Shown here piece after piece: positions 50,701 to 63,349 of a DNA stretch of 64,000 bases. This stretch comes from Phalacrocorax aristotelis. Its lineage: Eukaryota; Chordata; Aves; Suliformes; Phalacrocoracidae. The notes under the pieces were generated by a model. The model searched no databases. It was not told the origin of the DNA and saw only the letters and a program-made list of their open reading frames with translations. Each line of letters begins with the position of its first letter. Positions within the stretch are counted from its first letter, which is position 1. The stretch covers positions 62,001-126,000 of the forward strand of contig NW_027441295.1 of NCBI RefSeq assembly GCF_949628215.1, in the 5' to 3' direction. A program made the position numbers and the translations under genes.

Positions 50701-53700
50701 CAGGAGGCAGGGTCGATGAAATGGGCATTGTCGATGACAAATATGCCAAATTCTCCTCCCATGACCTGAAAAAAAGCCAGGTTGTTCTGAGGGGAATCCG
50801 GTGCATTTTCAAGTGCCTTCCAGGGGAGGAGATTTACCCTCTGTCTCTTGAGAGGATTCTCGGAAGTCTCTCCCCAACCCGTTCCCTGCTCAGATGCTGA
50901 CTGGCTCGTAATTCCGTTGAGACTTTAAGGTCACGCCTAATGTCGCTTGCTCCGCAGAAGGAGGGAGCTTGGGCAAGGGAATGCGGAAGACGTCGTTCTT
51001 CCTCCAGGGCACATTGCTTTATGGGAGGGCGGGGTTGTTTTCCTTCTCTGACCAGGAGGACGGAAGGAGAAATGCTCACCTTCTCTAGCACTTTTGCCCA
51101 CGTCGAGTGCAATTCCATTAGCCTTTGAGGTTCACACATCTTGCGAACCTTGTCCGAAACGGGAAACTGGCCAGGAAAAGCAGAGTCAGGGAGAAAGGTC
51201 ACTCCGGGGCTAGGCACACCTCCCCACCAAGCAAGACCGCAGAGCAAACCACCTCTGCTGGCCTCAGCACCCTCCCTCTCCCCAGCACAGGGCCAAGAAG
51301 CCACAGTGGGGACTTCACCTGGAGCCTAAAGCAGAGGCCCTCTGCCCAGGGTCTCTGGCAGGCCTCTCGCTCTCACCTCGACAAAGAAAATGCCGTTGAG
51401 GAGGCAATAGCTGCTCTCTTCGATTATCCCTTCGAGCTTTGCCTGCAACACGCGCTCCTTGTCACTGCGCAGTTCACAGTCCTGGAGGCCCAGGGCTTTG
51501 GCCATCAGCTTACGGAGGGCAGAGAAGGACTGCCTCACGTTGACCTCTAGCAGTTCCATCGCAACTACCCTGCCGTGCAAAAGCAAAAGGGACTGAGATC
51601 CCCAACAGCCCGAGCCTTCTAAGACCAAAGGGGTGGAGATGCCCTTGCAGGGGGCTCTTCAGCCACCCATCTCAAAGTGCTTCCCAGAGAAGCCCGCGCT
51701 TTTCACTCCTCGTACGAGAAAGGGCACACAGGGGCAGCTGGTGCCAAGCCACTGGCAGAGCCAGGTCCGGACCCTGTGTCTCGGCAGCGCCAGCCCAGGT
51801 CTCGCTACTTCCCCCCTGCACAGGAACTCACAGGGCTCAGAGGCAAGGATGGAGCAAGTGGTGAGTTTGCCTTTGGGCTCCAGACCTTAGTACTCTGCCT
51901 CCCAGAGCACAGGAAGGCTTTTCTGCCCCAGTGCTCCTTCTGGGAAACAGGTAGAGGGCAAGCAGAGCTTCTGAGCTGGCCACCCTGCTGTCTGTTGCGT
52001 CTGGAGCCAGATGCAAAGCACTGAGCCTGGGCTCTTCCCGACTATCCGTGCCTGGCCCAGAGGTGAAGGAGGAAAGGCTGTGGCTCAAGAAGCCGCCTCC
52101 AACTCCCCAAAGAGGCAGAGGTGGGAGCAGGGCACGCAGGAGCTCCTAGGGAGTGTCTCCAGGAGGCTTTTTCAGGCCTCTGCAGTCCAAGAGCCAAACG
52201 CACTGGCAGAGGGGCTGGAGTGTTCCACGGTTGTCAGGGGATGGGCAGGGGCAGTGTCCCAAAGCTACAGGTCAAAAACCTGTACCTGTGGCCAGCAGCC
52301 TGGCCTAAAGAGGCCAGTTCAGCAAGTAAGTGGCTCTTTCCGGAGCCCATCGTGCCCTCAAATGCCAGGATGTGGCTTTGCCCAAAATCCTTATAGGCTT
52401 TCAAGCAGCTGACAAAAAGGTCAATCTCCTTCTCCCGACCTGTGAAGACACACAAGGAAACGAGCTGCTGGGGGTGCTGAAAAGCAAAGAGACGTCCCTT
52501 TTGCTGCCACCCTCCACCGCAGTTTCCCTCCCCACCACCACATATAACATGACAGCCTGCCTACACCCAGGCCTCCTTCCATCAAGGCACCAAGCGATTA
52601 AAGGCATCCCGAGCGTCCTGATGTTTCCGTATCTACACCCAGATGCTGCCAGGAAAGGAACTCTGAGGAGTACAAGGGCGAGAACCCACAAACACTCTCC
52701 GTCAGTCTGGCAGAAGGAAACCTCTCTCCTGAACCCAAAGACAAGGATCAGCTTAGCCCCCGGGCTTGAGCAGCTCCATAGTAGAAAGGAACCTTCCTAC
52801 CAGGTCTGGAGCACGGCGGGGAGCACCAGGCACCTCACCCTGCTTTCCACCCCAGAGATATCAAACAAATAGGGACGAACCAGGCAGCACTGCCTTAGGG
52901 TCGCTGCAGGCAGCACCGTCCCTGGCAAAAGCTTCTCCCTACCCAGCGTGGCACTAAGCGCTACCAAGGGGAAGAAAGTGGCGTTCAGAAGAGCACGGCG
53001 TTCTCCACCTACCCAGCAAGGGAGCGTACTCTGACCTCTCCTTGGTGAGACTCATGTCAAGTATGCTAGAAGCAGGGGAAAAGAAAACACAAGTCAATGA
53101 GGTGGGGAGAAGCCAGGGGACATAGAGAAGCAGCCTGGCGTGGAGGGGCAGGACGTGTTCCTCGGGTACCGGCTTTTCTTTTGAGCAGCGTGTCACCCCC
53201 TGCACGCTCCCCCAGCCAAAGTTCAAGCTGCACGCTAGGACAGCTTCAAGCATAAAGAAGCCCAACGACCGCAGCAGGGTGGGAGAACGTATCGAGAGTT
53301 CATCACCATGGGCCAAACCCAGAGAACTCGGAGACACGTGAAAGAAGCCAGGGTGTGCTGTTGCCTAGCAGACAGCTTTACCACGTTGGCCAAGAAAAAC
53401 AAGTGTCTTGGAAAGGAGGACTTGTGTCCCTGAACGGGTTGGGATGCCAAGTACCTGGCACCTTTGCCTCAAGTCTTCCTGTAGTTCAAAGAGATGGCAA
53501 TGTTAACATTCAAACCGTCACCCAAAGAGAAGGGCAAATCCTGGCCCAGAGGAAGAGCTGAGATTTCAGCAGGAAGACATGAGGAAGAGTGTCCCAATGG
53601 TCCACCTTTCCCCATGGGAACCAGACTGGCCCAAAGCTTCCTGCTCGGAAGCAGCTGGGACAAAAAACTCCTTGGGTCAGCATTACCAGGGCACATGGTG

Positions 53701-56700
53701 GAGCAAGCACAGCACGGAAAGCACAGTCGAAAGCCATTTGGGCAGAGCCTGCAAGGCCACCTTGCATCTACCCAGACAGAAGAATCTTCCCAATCCCTGT
53801 GGCTTCACTCCCGCTCTCTCAGCAGCAGGAGGCAGCACGGGAGAGGGGCAAAAAGCCTCCCACGCCAGGGCTTCTGACCATCTCAGCAACTGGGAAGGCA
53901 GACCAGCTTGGTCTCTCGCTGCACAACTCCTCTTTCTCGCCGAGGCTGCACCCTTGGTGCCACCGTCCCTTCATCCAGCCCTCTCAGAGGACACTCACCT
54001 CGCCTTGGTGACTCCCACATATTGATAGATAGTGCCAGGACGGATAATGCCTTTCATTTTTCTCTCTGGCAGCTCCTTGAAGTAGTAAGGGGGCAGCCGA
54101 GAGGCGGCATAAGTCGCTGCATCACAGGACACCAGCCCAGGGTAGCGCACCATCATCCGGGCTGCCAAATTCACCTTCTGGCCAAGGACTGCCAGGGAGA
54201 GAGACAGAGAGAGAGCACGCGTTGATGTACCTGTGCCACCAGCCCCGCGGCGCCCTGCCACGCCAAGGGCTGCCTCCCCTCTGGCACAGGCCAACGCCAC
54301 AGCGGGGTCAGCAGAACCCAGGGGAACAATCGGCCATGGAGCCCGTTCTCCCACCCCGGGCCAGGACCAGCACCGCCTGGGCCGTTCCTGAGTGGCTGCT
54401 GGGCAAGCCCTCTCCCAGCCCGCCTTCCTCTTCCAGACTGCTGTGCTTAAGCAGGCCCAGGCCAACCTTCCGCGCCTCAGGCACACGCCTCCTACCTGTG
54501 TATTCATTCCTCAGAGGGTGGCCGGTGATGCCGCAGAACACCATCCCGCTGGTAACGGCAACGGACACTGCCCTGGCACACAGGGAAACAGCGCAGCTTC
54601 AGCAGCGCCCCACGCACAGTCCTGCCCGCCCAGCTTCATCCCCTCCCGCACCTCCCCTCGGCCCTAGCCTGGGCCACCTGCCATCCTGCCCTGCCAGCGC
54701 GGGCCTTGGGGGCCTGGAGAGCTCAGGGACGCAATATACGTGCGTTGCAAGGGACAAGGGACATGGGCAGAGTTTTGGACACTTCCCCTGAGGCCTCTTT
54801 CCCTGAGATGCGACCGGCAGAAGGCCACGGCCCTCTCGTGAGCAAAGAGGGAGGGAAGAAGGCGCCCACAGCGTCACCACCTGCGGTGACAGAAACTTGA
54901 GATCAGGTGGTTGGGCCCCAGCCCTGTTCATGGGCCAGTTGCTCGGAAGGGCTTGTCTCTGGCACTGAAGAGCCTCTCGCCCTCGTGAGGGCTCGTTCCG
55001 GTGCGAGGGCTAGCACGGTGTGCTTGGAGGGGCTCTGCCTGGCTGCCATGGGCCTCAGCCATGGCTCGCCTGCCACCTCTCAGGGCACTGCTTCTTTCCT
55101 GCCAGGGACGAGGGAGGGCAAGCTAGAAGGCACGTCTCTTTCGGGTAAGCCCCCTTGCACTGTCCTAGGCACCCGGCACACCCACGCCCCCTGCCGCATG
55201 CTCACTTTTTTCCCCCAAACATCGTCGAGAAGGAGTTGAAGATCTGAACAGCGCTCTGCAAGGCGTGCAGGCTCTTGTAGGGCAGCTTTTCTCCAATGAG
55301 TCCAAACACACAGAGGAACGTGCAGCCCTGCCAAGGACAGAAGCGGCACATCTTGCTACAATGCCTCAGAGGGAATCACCCCCTCTTGCTCACCGACCAC
55401 CCTCTCGGGCTGCGGGGAGGCGATTGCTCACGCACACACTCACTTTATCGCACAGGAGGACTTTGTTGACTTCGCCCTTGTGAGGAGAGAGGATTTCTAG
55501 CAACATCCTGCTGGCACTGTGGAGGAACTCAAAGACTTCTGCTGTGCTGATGATATCTGCAGACAACTGCAGGTGGACAAAGAGGCTGGTGACTGGCCGT
55601 AGCTCAGAGAAGAGGTCCAGCGGCAGTCTGTCGTCAAGCTGGAAGACAAGAGCACACGGGCTTCACCAGCCTGCTCTCCCACGGGCTTACTGCCCACACC
55701 AGATGCCGAGGGAGAGCAGGCGTACCGGCAATAGCCTGCCGGTACTACTGGAGGAAGGGGGGAAATCCTCCTCTCCGTGCACATGGCGGGCAGGCTTCAC
55801 CAGCCTGCGGCAGGCAGGTACCGAACCATAACACAAATGACAAAGGAGGACAAGGCACACAAAGGAGGACAAGGCACGCACTGGTGCAGCCCGGGTGCCC
55901 CTTGGCTCAGTTTGCCCATGTTCTTGTCTCAGGGTGCATTTTCTTTGGTTTTCTCTTCTCCTGAGAACTCCATCTGTGCAATGCACCTCTTTTCTGCCCG
56001 CCAAAAATGCAGCCCCAGCAGTGGTGGCCTGGACGTACCTTCCTGAGAGCAGCTTCTGGTATGTACTTCCGAAACATCTCCACCAATTTAGGACGGTTGG
56101 ACAAGACACGAGTAGGCCTCATGGCACCTGAGGAGAGAAAACGCAGGTGGTCGCTCGAAGGATGGCACTAGGAGGTGTTGGAAAGCAGGGGCTGGCACTG
56201 GAAACGGGGGAGAAAGAGTCTTCTGCCTTTGCTCATGTTGCCACCTGCTGACACTCAGGGCAGAGCTGTCCCCTGGAAGGAGGAGGCGGCAGCGGCAGCA
56301 GTGACTGCCCCAGCTGATGCACAGGAGGGACAAAAGCAGGGGCGCTAACTGAAAGGGGGAAGAGGGCTGGGGTGGTTCCCCTCTGGCCCCTGAAGCAGCC
56401 AGGCCCCACCTTTGCAGGCAATCACAGAACAAGGTGAAGTTGGCACGCACCTTCCCCTTCCAAGCGGTGGCTCAATGGGTGTCGTACAAGCTTGCGCAAC
56501 GCTTCTTGGCGTTCTGACCGAGACATCTGATCCATGCCCGTAACCTGAAGACACACAGAATCAGAGAACTGCCACTGGCCGCCCCAGGACTCCAGGGGAC
56601 AGAGCCTGCCCTCACCGTCACTGCCCAGAAAAGGGGAGAACAAGCCCACCTGGCTGGATGGGACAGCAGTGCTTCCTCAGAAGCACCGGAGCCGGGCAGG

Positions 56701-59700
56701 CATCACCCAAGCATCCCCCAGCTGTCAGCAACAGCTCCGTGACCCACACAGGACATTGCTGGTGGGGCCAAAAGCCTGCCAGTGCCTCCCGACCCCTCAA
56801 ACCAAGCAAGCCCAGCACACAGTTACCCCTGAGATGGAGGGACAACACCTTCAGCTGCCTGCCCATGTTCACTGCTACTATTCTCCCCACGCTCGGCGCC
56901 TCAGCCTTCTGACACCTCCCTCCTTCATGTCCAGGCCCCAGGTCCTCACAATGGCTCGAGACGCCGTCCCATCCACCTACCTTCACAGCTCTTTTGCCTG
57001 CAAGATGCTTGGTCCTGAGCCGGTGCTGCTCACAGAGCTCCCAGGAGGTGGCCGAGAGGACAACATCACCTGGGTCTGCAAGCTCATGGGCCTCACAAAC
57101 TTCATGCAGGGCCTGGCCACAGATACAGAAGTACCGCCAATCCCTGTCTCCAAAAACCACAAGGCTCATGGGCGCTGCAGAGATCCCTGGGGAGAGAGAG
57201 CGGGAGAAGCAAACTGACACGGAGAACATTTTGAGCTCTGCGCTCCCCAGCATCTCAGCTGTTCAGAACCTAATCTGAAGCCCAGCGGGGAGGCGGCCAT
57301 TATGGAGGGGGAGGACATCCTCCGTCCTCCTCGGGGGATACTGACACGGCTCCATGAAACAGGTGTCCAGAAATAGACAAACAAATTTGGCATTGGCAAG
57401 GCGTTGAGAGTGCCGGGCATCTTACCCAGCTGCCTGCCTGCCCCAGAAGCCCAGCAAACCAGCGGGCTTGATCACCACCTGCTGCGTTTACACGCAGGTA
57501 GGTTGTAGCTGTCTGCTGGAGAAAACCTAACAGCCTGCAAAAGCCCTTCTCCCAGCCGTGAGCAAAGCAGTTCCCTTTTGCTCTTTGTGAAAGGCAGGGG
57601 AGAATCCAGCAGGGGAAAGGATGCAAAGCTGCCCCCGCCTGAAAAAAGGAAAGGGTAACTACCTCCCGCAGACACCCGCGCTAAAGCAGACATGCAAAGA
57701 CCCTAATACTTGATCTGACACCCGCTCTGCCTTAGGCTTAAGCTTCCTCTGCGTCTGGAAACGCATGCAAGACCAGCAGTCCTGGTCTCCCGTCCCTGCT
57801 CCGACTACCGCTGGCCCCTTGAATGCTCACAGGAGATGCTTTCCTTTGGCACTGGCCCCAGCAGGGATCCCCGCATTCCCTGCCCGGGAGAAGCACCCTG
57901 TGGCGCGTGAGAGTGCCACGCATCTGCGCCTGGCACAGCGCCCGTACCTATCTTCAGTCGGACCTTCTGACCCACGGGCGTGTCACGACTCCCATACTTC
58001 TTCTGGATCTGCCGGCTACATTGCAGCACCAGGCTGATGGTCTTAGCCAGCTCCCGGTGCGATGTTCTCCACAGCACCAGCACAGCATCCCCTGGGGAAA
58101 GCGAGGGGAAGTGAAGGCTCTGCCGAGACCTGCCTCTCCCCACACTCCACTCGGTGGCATAAGCGGGCCGACGTGCTGAGGAAGATGGGCTCGTGGCAGG
58201 GCGTTGCCCGGGAGGACCACACCCTGGGCACCGGGACACCTCTCCTCTCCCGGGCCAGCCACAGCAGCAGCCAGACGGCAGCAGCAGCACCCCCTGCCCC
58301 GAGCGCTCCTCTGCAGCTGCAGCACGTCAGGGACTCCTCCTCCCCTCGCAGCCCGGCAGCCCAAGCTCTGCCATCACCAGGGCCTCCCTGCCCCTCACCA
58401 GCACCCCGACACACACCTTTGGCTCTGCTTTATAGCTTTATATATGTGCTTTATATGTGCGTGCTTCCTTGCCCCCGCCCGCAGCACAGGGCCCCGCAAG
58501 AGGGGACCGAGTGAGGGGAGCCACAGCCCTTGGCCAAAGCCAAGGCAGCCCCGGGGGGAAAGAAAGAGGAGCCTGGAGAAAGGGCACTGCGGGGGGCGTG
58601 CGTGCATGGCCAGAAAGCTGGCTCAAGGTGCTGCACAGAGCCTCTTGCAAAGGAGAGCACGGCAAACGGCCGCCACAACAGCTAAATGCTGCAGACCCGT
58701 ACACGTGGGCATCGTTGTCCAAAGTACATACCGGCAAACTTCAAGATGTCTCCACCAAAAGTCAGCACCTCTGTGGACAGAGGGAAGGAAAGGAGGAGTC
58801 ATGTGGCCACCTTCTTGCAGAAGGCACAGAGCAAGCCCCTCTGCCGGGACAGGAGCACCTGGGCGCGGGCGCCCCGTGGGGCACAGCTCAGGAAAGCACC
58901 ACTCCGGCCTGCCTCCCCGCCTCACAGTGGCCACAGCCCTGGTACCCGCGCAGCACGCAGGGAGGCAGGGCCTCGGGACGCCTCCAAAGCTGGGAAGGCT
59001 GGAGGCCAGAAGGAGCCTCTGCGGTCCACCTGGTCCAACCCCGCTGCTCAAGCAGGGCTGCACAGAGCCAGCTGCCCAGGACAGCGGCTAGATCGCTTCT
59101 GAATAGCTCTGAGCAGGGAGACTCCACAACCTCCCTGGGCAACCTGTGCCAGCGCCCACTCATCCTCACAGTCAAAAAGTGTTTCCTGATGTACAGAGGG
59201 AAACCTCCTGTGTTTCAGGGCGTGCCCGTGGCGTGCCCTCTGGTCCTGACACTGGGCACCACTGGAAAGAGCCTGGCTCTGTCCTCTTTGCACCCTCCCT
59301 CAGGTTTTAGACACATTCCCAAGATCCCCCCCGAGCCTTCTCTTCTCTAGGCTAAACAGTCCCAGCTCTCTCAGCCCTTCCTTGTAGGAGAGATGCTCCA
59401 GAGCCTTCAGCATCTTTGACCACACTCTTGCTTTTACTCTACAAGTGCTGCCAAAGGGGTGGCCGCAATGTGCTCACAGTCAGCTCAGAAGGGTCAAGAT
59501 GTCCCCTGCGGAAAGGGGCTTGTGAGGGTCTCTCACACACCCCCACATGCTCGTGCGCGCACACGGACACGCGCACAAACGCGGACGCCAGTGCCAGCAT
59601 CCTCCAGTCGCTCGCACGCTGGCACTTGCTGGATGCCCTCAGCCTGCTCTGGGCCCTAACACGTCACTGAGCCAGGCGTTCACGCCACAGGCGCAGAGGG

Positions 59701-60484
59701 GGCTGCTGAGAAAGCAGGTGCCTCCTCGGCCACAGCGGGGAGCACAGAGGACCTGAGCTGCTCCTGACCCTCCACAAGACCCTGGCTGCTCTCACTGATC
59801 CTCTGGGCCACAGACAGCCCCGCGCCTTCCAAGGAGGCAGGACCCGGCTGCCCAGCCTGCCTGCCTCCACCCTCCGGCAGCGGCCTCATGACCCGATGCC
59901 AGGCAGTCCTGCAGCATGGCTCTTACCCTCCAAAATGTCACACAGGTAGCAGTTGAGGGTTTGCACCAGCTCATCAGTGCCCCTCTCCGTGCCGCTCCTC
60001 TGTATGAATTTCTCTGTCAACGTAGTGAAAGCTGCAACAGGAACACCCAGAAATCAGGAAACACCCTTGTGGGCCAAAGGACCTGCCAGCCAGTTCCACG
60101 CTGCCCGGCCTGAGAGCCTGTAGGTCACACCTTCCCATGCCCCAGCTCAGTGCTGCTGGCAGCAGTGGTTGACCACCCAAGATAAGGCATCCCGCTCTCT
60201 TTGGGCATCTCAGCAGAAGAGTGCAGCAGTGACAAGATGGCCCCTCTGTATGAGGGGCAGGGCAGGGCTCCAAAGGGCCTGCTGTGTCCCAAAAGGGCTC
60301 GCAGCCGTGGTTGCTCCTCCCTGCTCGCCCCACCTGATATATCCGCAAAGAGCAGCACTCCGTCGATAGGCTGAGAGTAACAGTTGCTCTGAAGGGAGTC
60401 CTCAGCAAGGAGACCGGGGAGGAAAGCTGCTGCTTTCTCCAGGTCTGAGTGGTGGTATTTCCTCTCCCAGGCAGAAGCCATCAT
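44749..60484 (-). CDS. ADCY10: ADCY10, soluble adenylyl cyclase, 25 exons, short C-terminus
   Basis: ADCY10 makes cAMP in response to bicarbonate and calcium and drives sperm motility and capacitation. Exons in transcript order: 60334-60484, 59927-60031, 58732-58770, 57948-58091, 56981-57186, 56451-56544, 56039-56127, 55444-55638, 55206-55327, 54496-54572, 53999-54188, 53013-53065, 52286-52439, 51377-51569, 51080-51166, 50482-50765, 49728-49864, 48989-49084, 48088-48342, 47050-47385, 46757-46811, 46116-46338, 45610-45717, 45271-45449, 44749-44944. All borders are AG/GT, all phases match, and the total is 3768 bases, i.e. 1255 codons plus stop. The start is the first ATG before SAWERKYHH. The order is C1 cyclase, C2 cyclase, P-loop NTPase, helical repeats. 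Human ADCY10 is about 1610 residues, so some 350-400 C-terminal residues are absent. Overall similarity to human is moderate, usual for this fast-evolving gene. Confidence 0.93.
48088..52439 (-). other. ADCY10: ADCY10 P-loop NTPase-like region
   Basis: Walker A is GTMGSGKS (exon 52286-52439) and the Walker B-like segment is [10 protein letters not shown] (exon 50482-50765), followed by IPYYCEELL. This STAND-like ATPase region follows the cyclase pair in all full-length soluble cyclases. Confidence 0.85.
49133..49212 (+). mobile_element. CR1 3' tail, plus orientation, in an ADCY10 intron
   Basis: TTGGACTTGACGATCTTAGA followed by GGTGTTTTTCAACCTTACTG and two ATTCT...-type end repeats is the CR1 terminus. 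It lies about 50 bases upstream of the acceptor of exon 48989-49084, opposite in orientation to the gene. Confidence 0.88.
53999..55638 (-). other. ADCY10: ADCY10 C2 catalytic module
   Basis: Runs from [14 protein letters not shown] through [23 protein letters not shown] and [11 protein letters not shown]. The substrate-contacting Asn and Arg in NLAAR (human Asn412 and Arg416) and the Lys in DKGC are kept, so the active site at the C1/C2 interface looks intact. Confidence 0.85.
56981..60484 (-). other. ADCY10: ADCY10 C1 catalytic module
   Basis: The two metal-binding aspartates are present: one in FADIS (exon 1) and one at the exon 3/4 junction in LKFAGD, which also keeps the bicarbonate-site lysine (human Lys95). 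The VKIG-type lysine is kept as LKIG. The segment matching human QAVDDVRLAQ reads [10 protein letters not shown], so bicarbonate-binding Arg176 is replaced by Cys (codon TGT, minus strand, 57097-57095). Confidence 0.85.
59020..59425 (-). mobile_element. CR1 3' fragment, minus orientation, in an ADCY10 intron
   Basis: Reverse-complemented, this reads as the CR1 region from the end of ORF2 (AAGGGCTGAGAGAGCTGGGA) through its 3' untranslated region towards the tail. It lies between exons 58732-58770 and 59927-60031. Confidence 0.9.
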
Positions 60485-61619
60485 CAGCACCCTGTGGCAC
60501 ACGGGGTACCTCAGGAGGATGAGGACCTCGCCGCTCAGTGCGAGTTGCACACTGAGCCTGGAGCCTCTGCGCGGGACGACTGACCCTCTGCACCCACAGC
60601 GGTGGTCACAATCGCCTGACAGTGACATCCTCCCTATGTCATCGCCTGCTGAGCCACAGTGACACACGCTGCCTCCCAGGCAGCCAGCGCCACCCCACTT
60701 CTCTGAGGACAGTGCCGAAGGGAGGCGCTTCAGCGACCTGTTGCTGAATTTGCAGCTGCTTCCCCCCTTCCCCAGGACCAGCTGCCTCCGCACGCACAGC
60801 TCGTTGCTAGCACTGGTCCTTTCCCCTGCAGCTACGCAGCCTGTCGCCATCTTCCCAGTAGGCTGGCTCCTTTCTTGCTCCCTTACTCCCTCCTCAAGCC
60901 CCGAGGTGTCCCACCTCGGACACGGGAGCCCTCCAGCTCTCCCTTCCCTCCATCCGCACAGCGCCTGCGACGGACAGCAGCCTGCCTCTGGCAGAGCCAG
61001 CAGCTCCTGAGCCGCCACGTTCCCTGGGCTGGGTGAGAGCTCCGGCACGTGAAGCCAGGCCCCTCACCCCTGACGGCAGCCAGGGTTTCCCAGCGGAAAG
61101 GGAGGCCGGGGCATACGCGCAGGCGGCCCCACAGCTGCCAGACGGCAGAGGGGAGGCCATCAGAGAGACCGTGGCGGAGCAGCAAGCAAGCCTCCCGCAG
61201 CTGCACGACCGCATTCTCGGCTGTGCCGAGGCGCTGTGCCCAGGTGCCACCACTCTCCCCGGATGATGCCAGAGGAGGGGGGCAGGGGCCATTCACAGCG
61301 AGTCAGCAGGAGATGCTGTGCCTCCTGGGACACTCGGCACCACCCGCGTGTCCTGCCTCCTTAGCTCCTGCCACGAGCTAAGCTACATGCGTGTATATAC
61401 ATATACATAGGCAATTGTTTGTGGCACAGCCACAGCCTCCTAGCTGAAGGCACGACTGGCCGCTGAAGGAGATGCCACACATACTGACGCTCCCAGCTGC
61501 CAGCAGGGAGGCCATTACGTACAACCAGAGGGACCCCAGTCCTGCCTAACGCCTGTGCGAAGAAACAGAAGCTTTTGGACCAAAGGGCGTGGCACGGCTG
61601 TGAGCTCAGCATGCCTGAT

Positions 61620-61851
61620 GTTCCTGCGGTGGCCACGGGAATTCTGTGCTCAGGATGTGCCAGGGCAAAGCTGCATATGCAGAGCTCCTGCAGGTGACTG
61701 AAGCCCCTGCCATTCTGCAGTTCCCTAAGCGAGCTGCAATCCGCCAGCAAACTCCGGCCCATCTCAGTGAGCACACCTGTAGCCGTGCCCACAATTCTGG
61801 AGTCTGCCACAAACTGAGAGGGGCCTCAGCGTGAAGCGCAGGGAACCTCCA
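61620..61851. repeat. 233-bp direct repeat, right copy
   Basis: Pairs with 44309-44541, same orientation, about 98% identical. It lies about 1.1 kb upstream of the ADCY10 start codon, so the two copies bracket the gene 17.3 kb apart. Confidence 0.9.
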
Positions 61852-61868
61852 CACGCCACAGACCTACA

Positions 61869-61973
61869 GAGGAATTCAAATTATTATCACAAGTGGTAAT
61901 ACAGGATCAATCACGCCTAGACCAACTTTTAGCAGCACAGGATACTGTGCACTGTATGTACATTATTGAATAA
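61869..61973 (+). pseudogene. Possible ERV envelope TM scrap
   Basis: A 34-codon stretch ending in a stop carries SRLDQLLAAQ followed by a cysteine, the layout of the conserved segment after the heptad repeat in retroviral TM proteins. It is short and isolated, directly after the direct repeat. The resemblance is suggestive only. Confidence 0.35.
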
Positions 61974-63322
61974 CAGCTGCTGGATTTTTATGTTTTATAG
62001 GGTTTTTATGTATATCAAGAGCAGAAGAAATTAAACTGCTAGAAACTAGATAAAGACTCATTTAAAATTTATTACATTGAAGAAGGCAATGTAATCGGAG
62101 TGGCTAACCTCTTGGCTCCCACGCTTAGGCAGAGGACTGTGAACTAAAAGGATCTGGGCTGTTGGATTCACTCTCGTGTGTTGCTTTTTAAGGACAGATG
62201 TGTTTTTACAGTGTTGCAGTACCTTACGAACTCGACTTACGACTTAAATAATGAAAAGCATTGTGTGACCCTGACAGTCAACTGAAAAGGATGGACTGCT
62301 TGGAAAATCTCATGCCCTAACTATTGCACCAGTTCCTCTGGAGGGCATGAAATTGAGGCAGACAGAGGTACATCTGGTTGACGCTGCCCAGCGCTGGCAG
62401 TGTCCAGTGAGCCTGCCCAGCTCCACACCATCACCCACCAGCTGGGACAGCCCACCGTCTGGGAGGGGGTGCCAGGGCCCATCGGGCCAGGCGCAGCTGG
62501 TGCAGCTCCACAGTGGGGTGCTGCTTCCCCCTGTGTTGCAGCTCCCTCACGGGGTGCAGCTCCCCACCATGGCTGCTCCCTGTCCCCCTGCCTATGGATG
62601 CGGACAGCAGGCGCTGACAGGGACGCTGGTGCCCCACCACCTGATGGGGCTGCGATGAGGGCATAGTCCAGCAGGAGTGCCCATATCCCACGGGCTCCTA
62701 TGTGCTGCACATCCCTACTCCACCCGGCCCCCCGCCACACGGGCAGCAGGCAGGCAGCAGCAGGCAACAAGTGGGCAGCAGCAAGCGCAGGGCATCTGAG
62801 GACACCAATGTGCCCACCTTGGTGCTTGAGTGACGCAGCAGCTCTGGGGATGCTGGGGGACAAAGTGCCCTGCACCCGCTGCCCTCCTGCCCACTCCGAC
62901 TGCTGCTGATCAAGAAGGCACAGAGCATGGATCCCCGTGACATGCTACCCCACGACAGGCTGATGCACCCTCCCGTCGATTCCCTGCTATCCCTCGGGCC
63001 CTTGGGGGGCTCATGGCTGCACCCACCCTGCTGGAGGAGCAGGAGCAGCCGGTGCCCATCACACCCGAGCAGCGGCCCCAGCAGGAGCGCGTGAAGACGC
63101 CGGCCCAGGAGCAGCAGGAGTGGGCGGCCCTGCAGGTGTCACTGGGCCACCTGCAGGTTTTTGTGCAGAGGGAGATCGACATGCAGATGGCCGACGAGCA
63201 CAGCTACCCATAACCCACCGGCCCAGCACCGACCCCCATAGCACCCATGCGCAGAGGAGATCCGGAGGCAGAAACCTGCACCCACCTGCTACAGCCCCAG
63301 CCTTCCCCCAGATGGGGGGTGT
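61974..63322. other. AT-rich then GC-rich interval with possible decayed coding sequence
   Basis: 61974-62300 is AT-rich and unassigned. From 62300 on, plus-strand frames rich in Gln, Pro and Leu (62347-62658, 63013-63213) look somewhat protein-like, the second ending after LGHLQVFVQREID. They lie in different frames with stops between, and no family was recognised, so no gene is called. Confidence 0.3.
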
Positions 63323-63349
63323 CATACATACATACATACATACATACAT
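63323..63349. repeat. (CATA)n microsatellite
   Basis: About six to seven copies of CATA. Confidence 0.9.
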
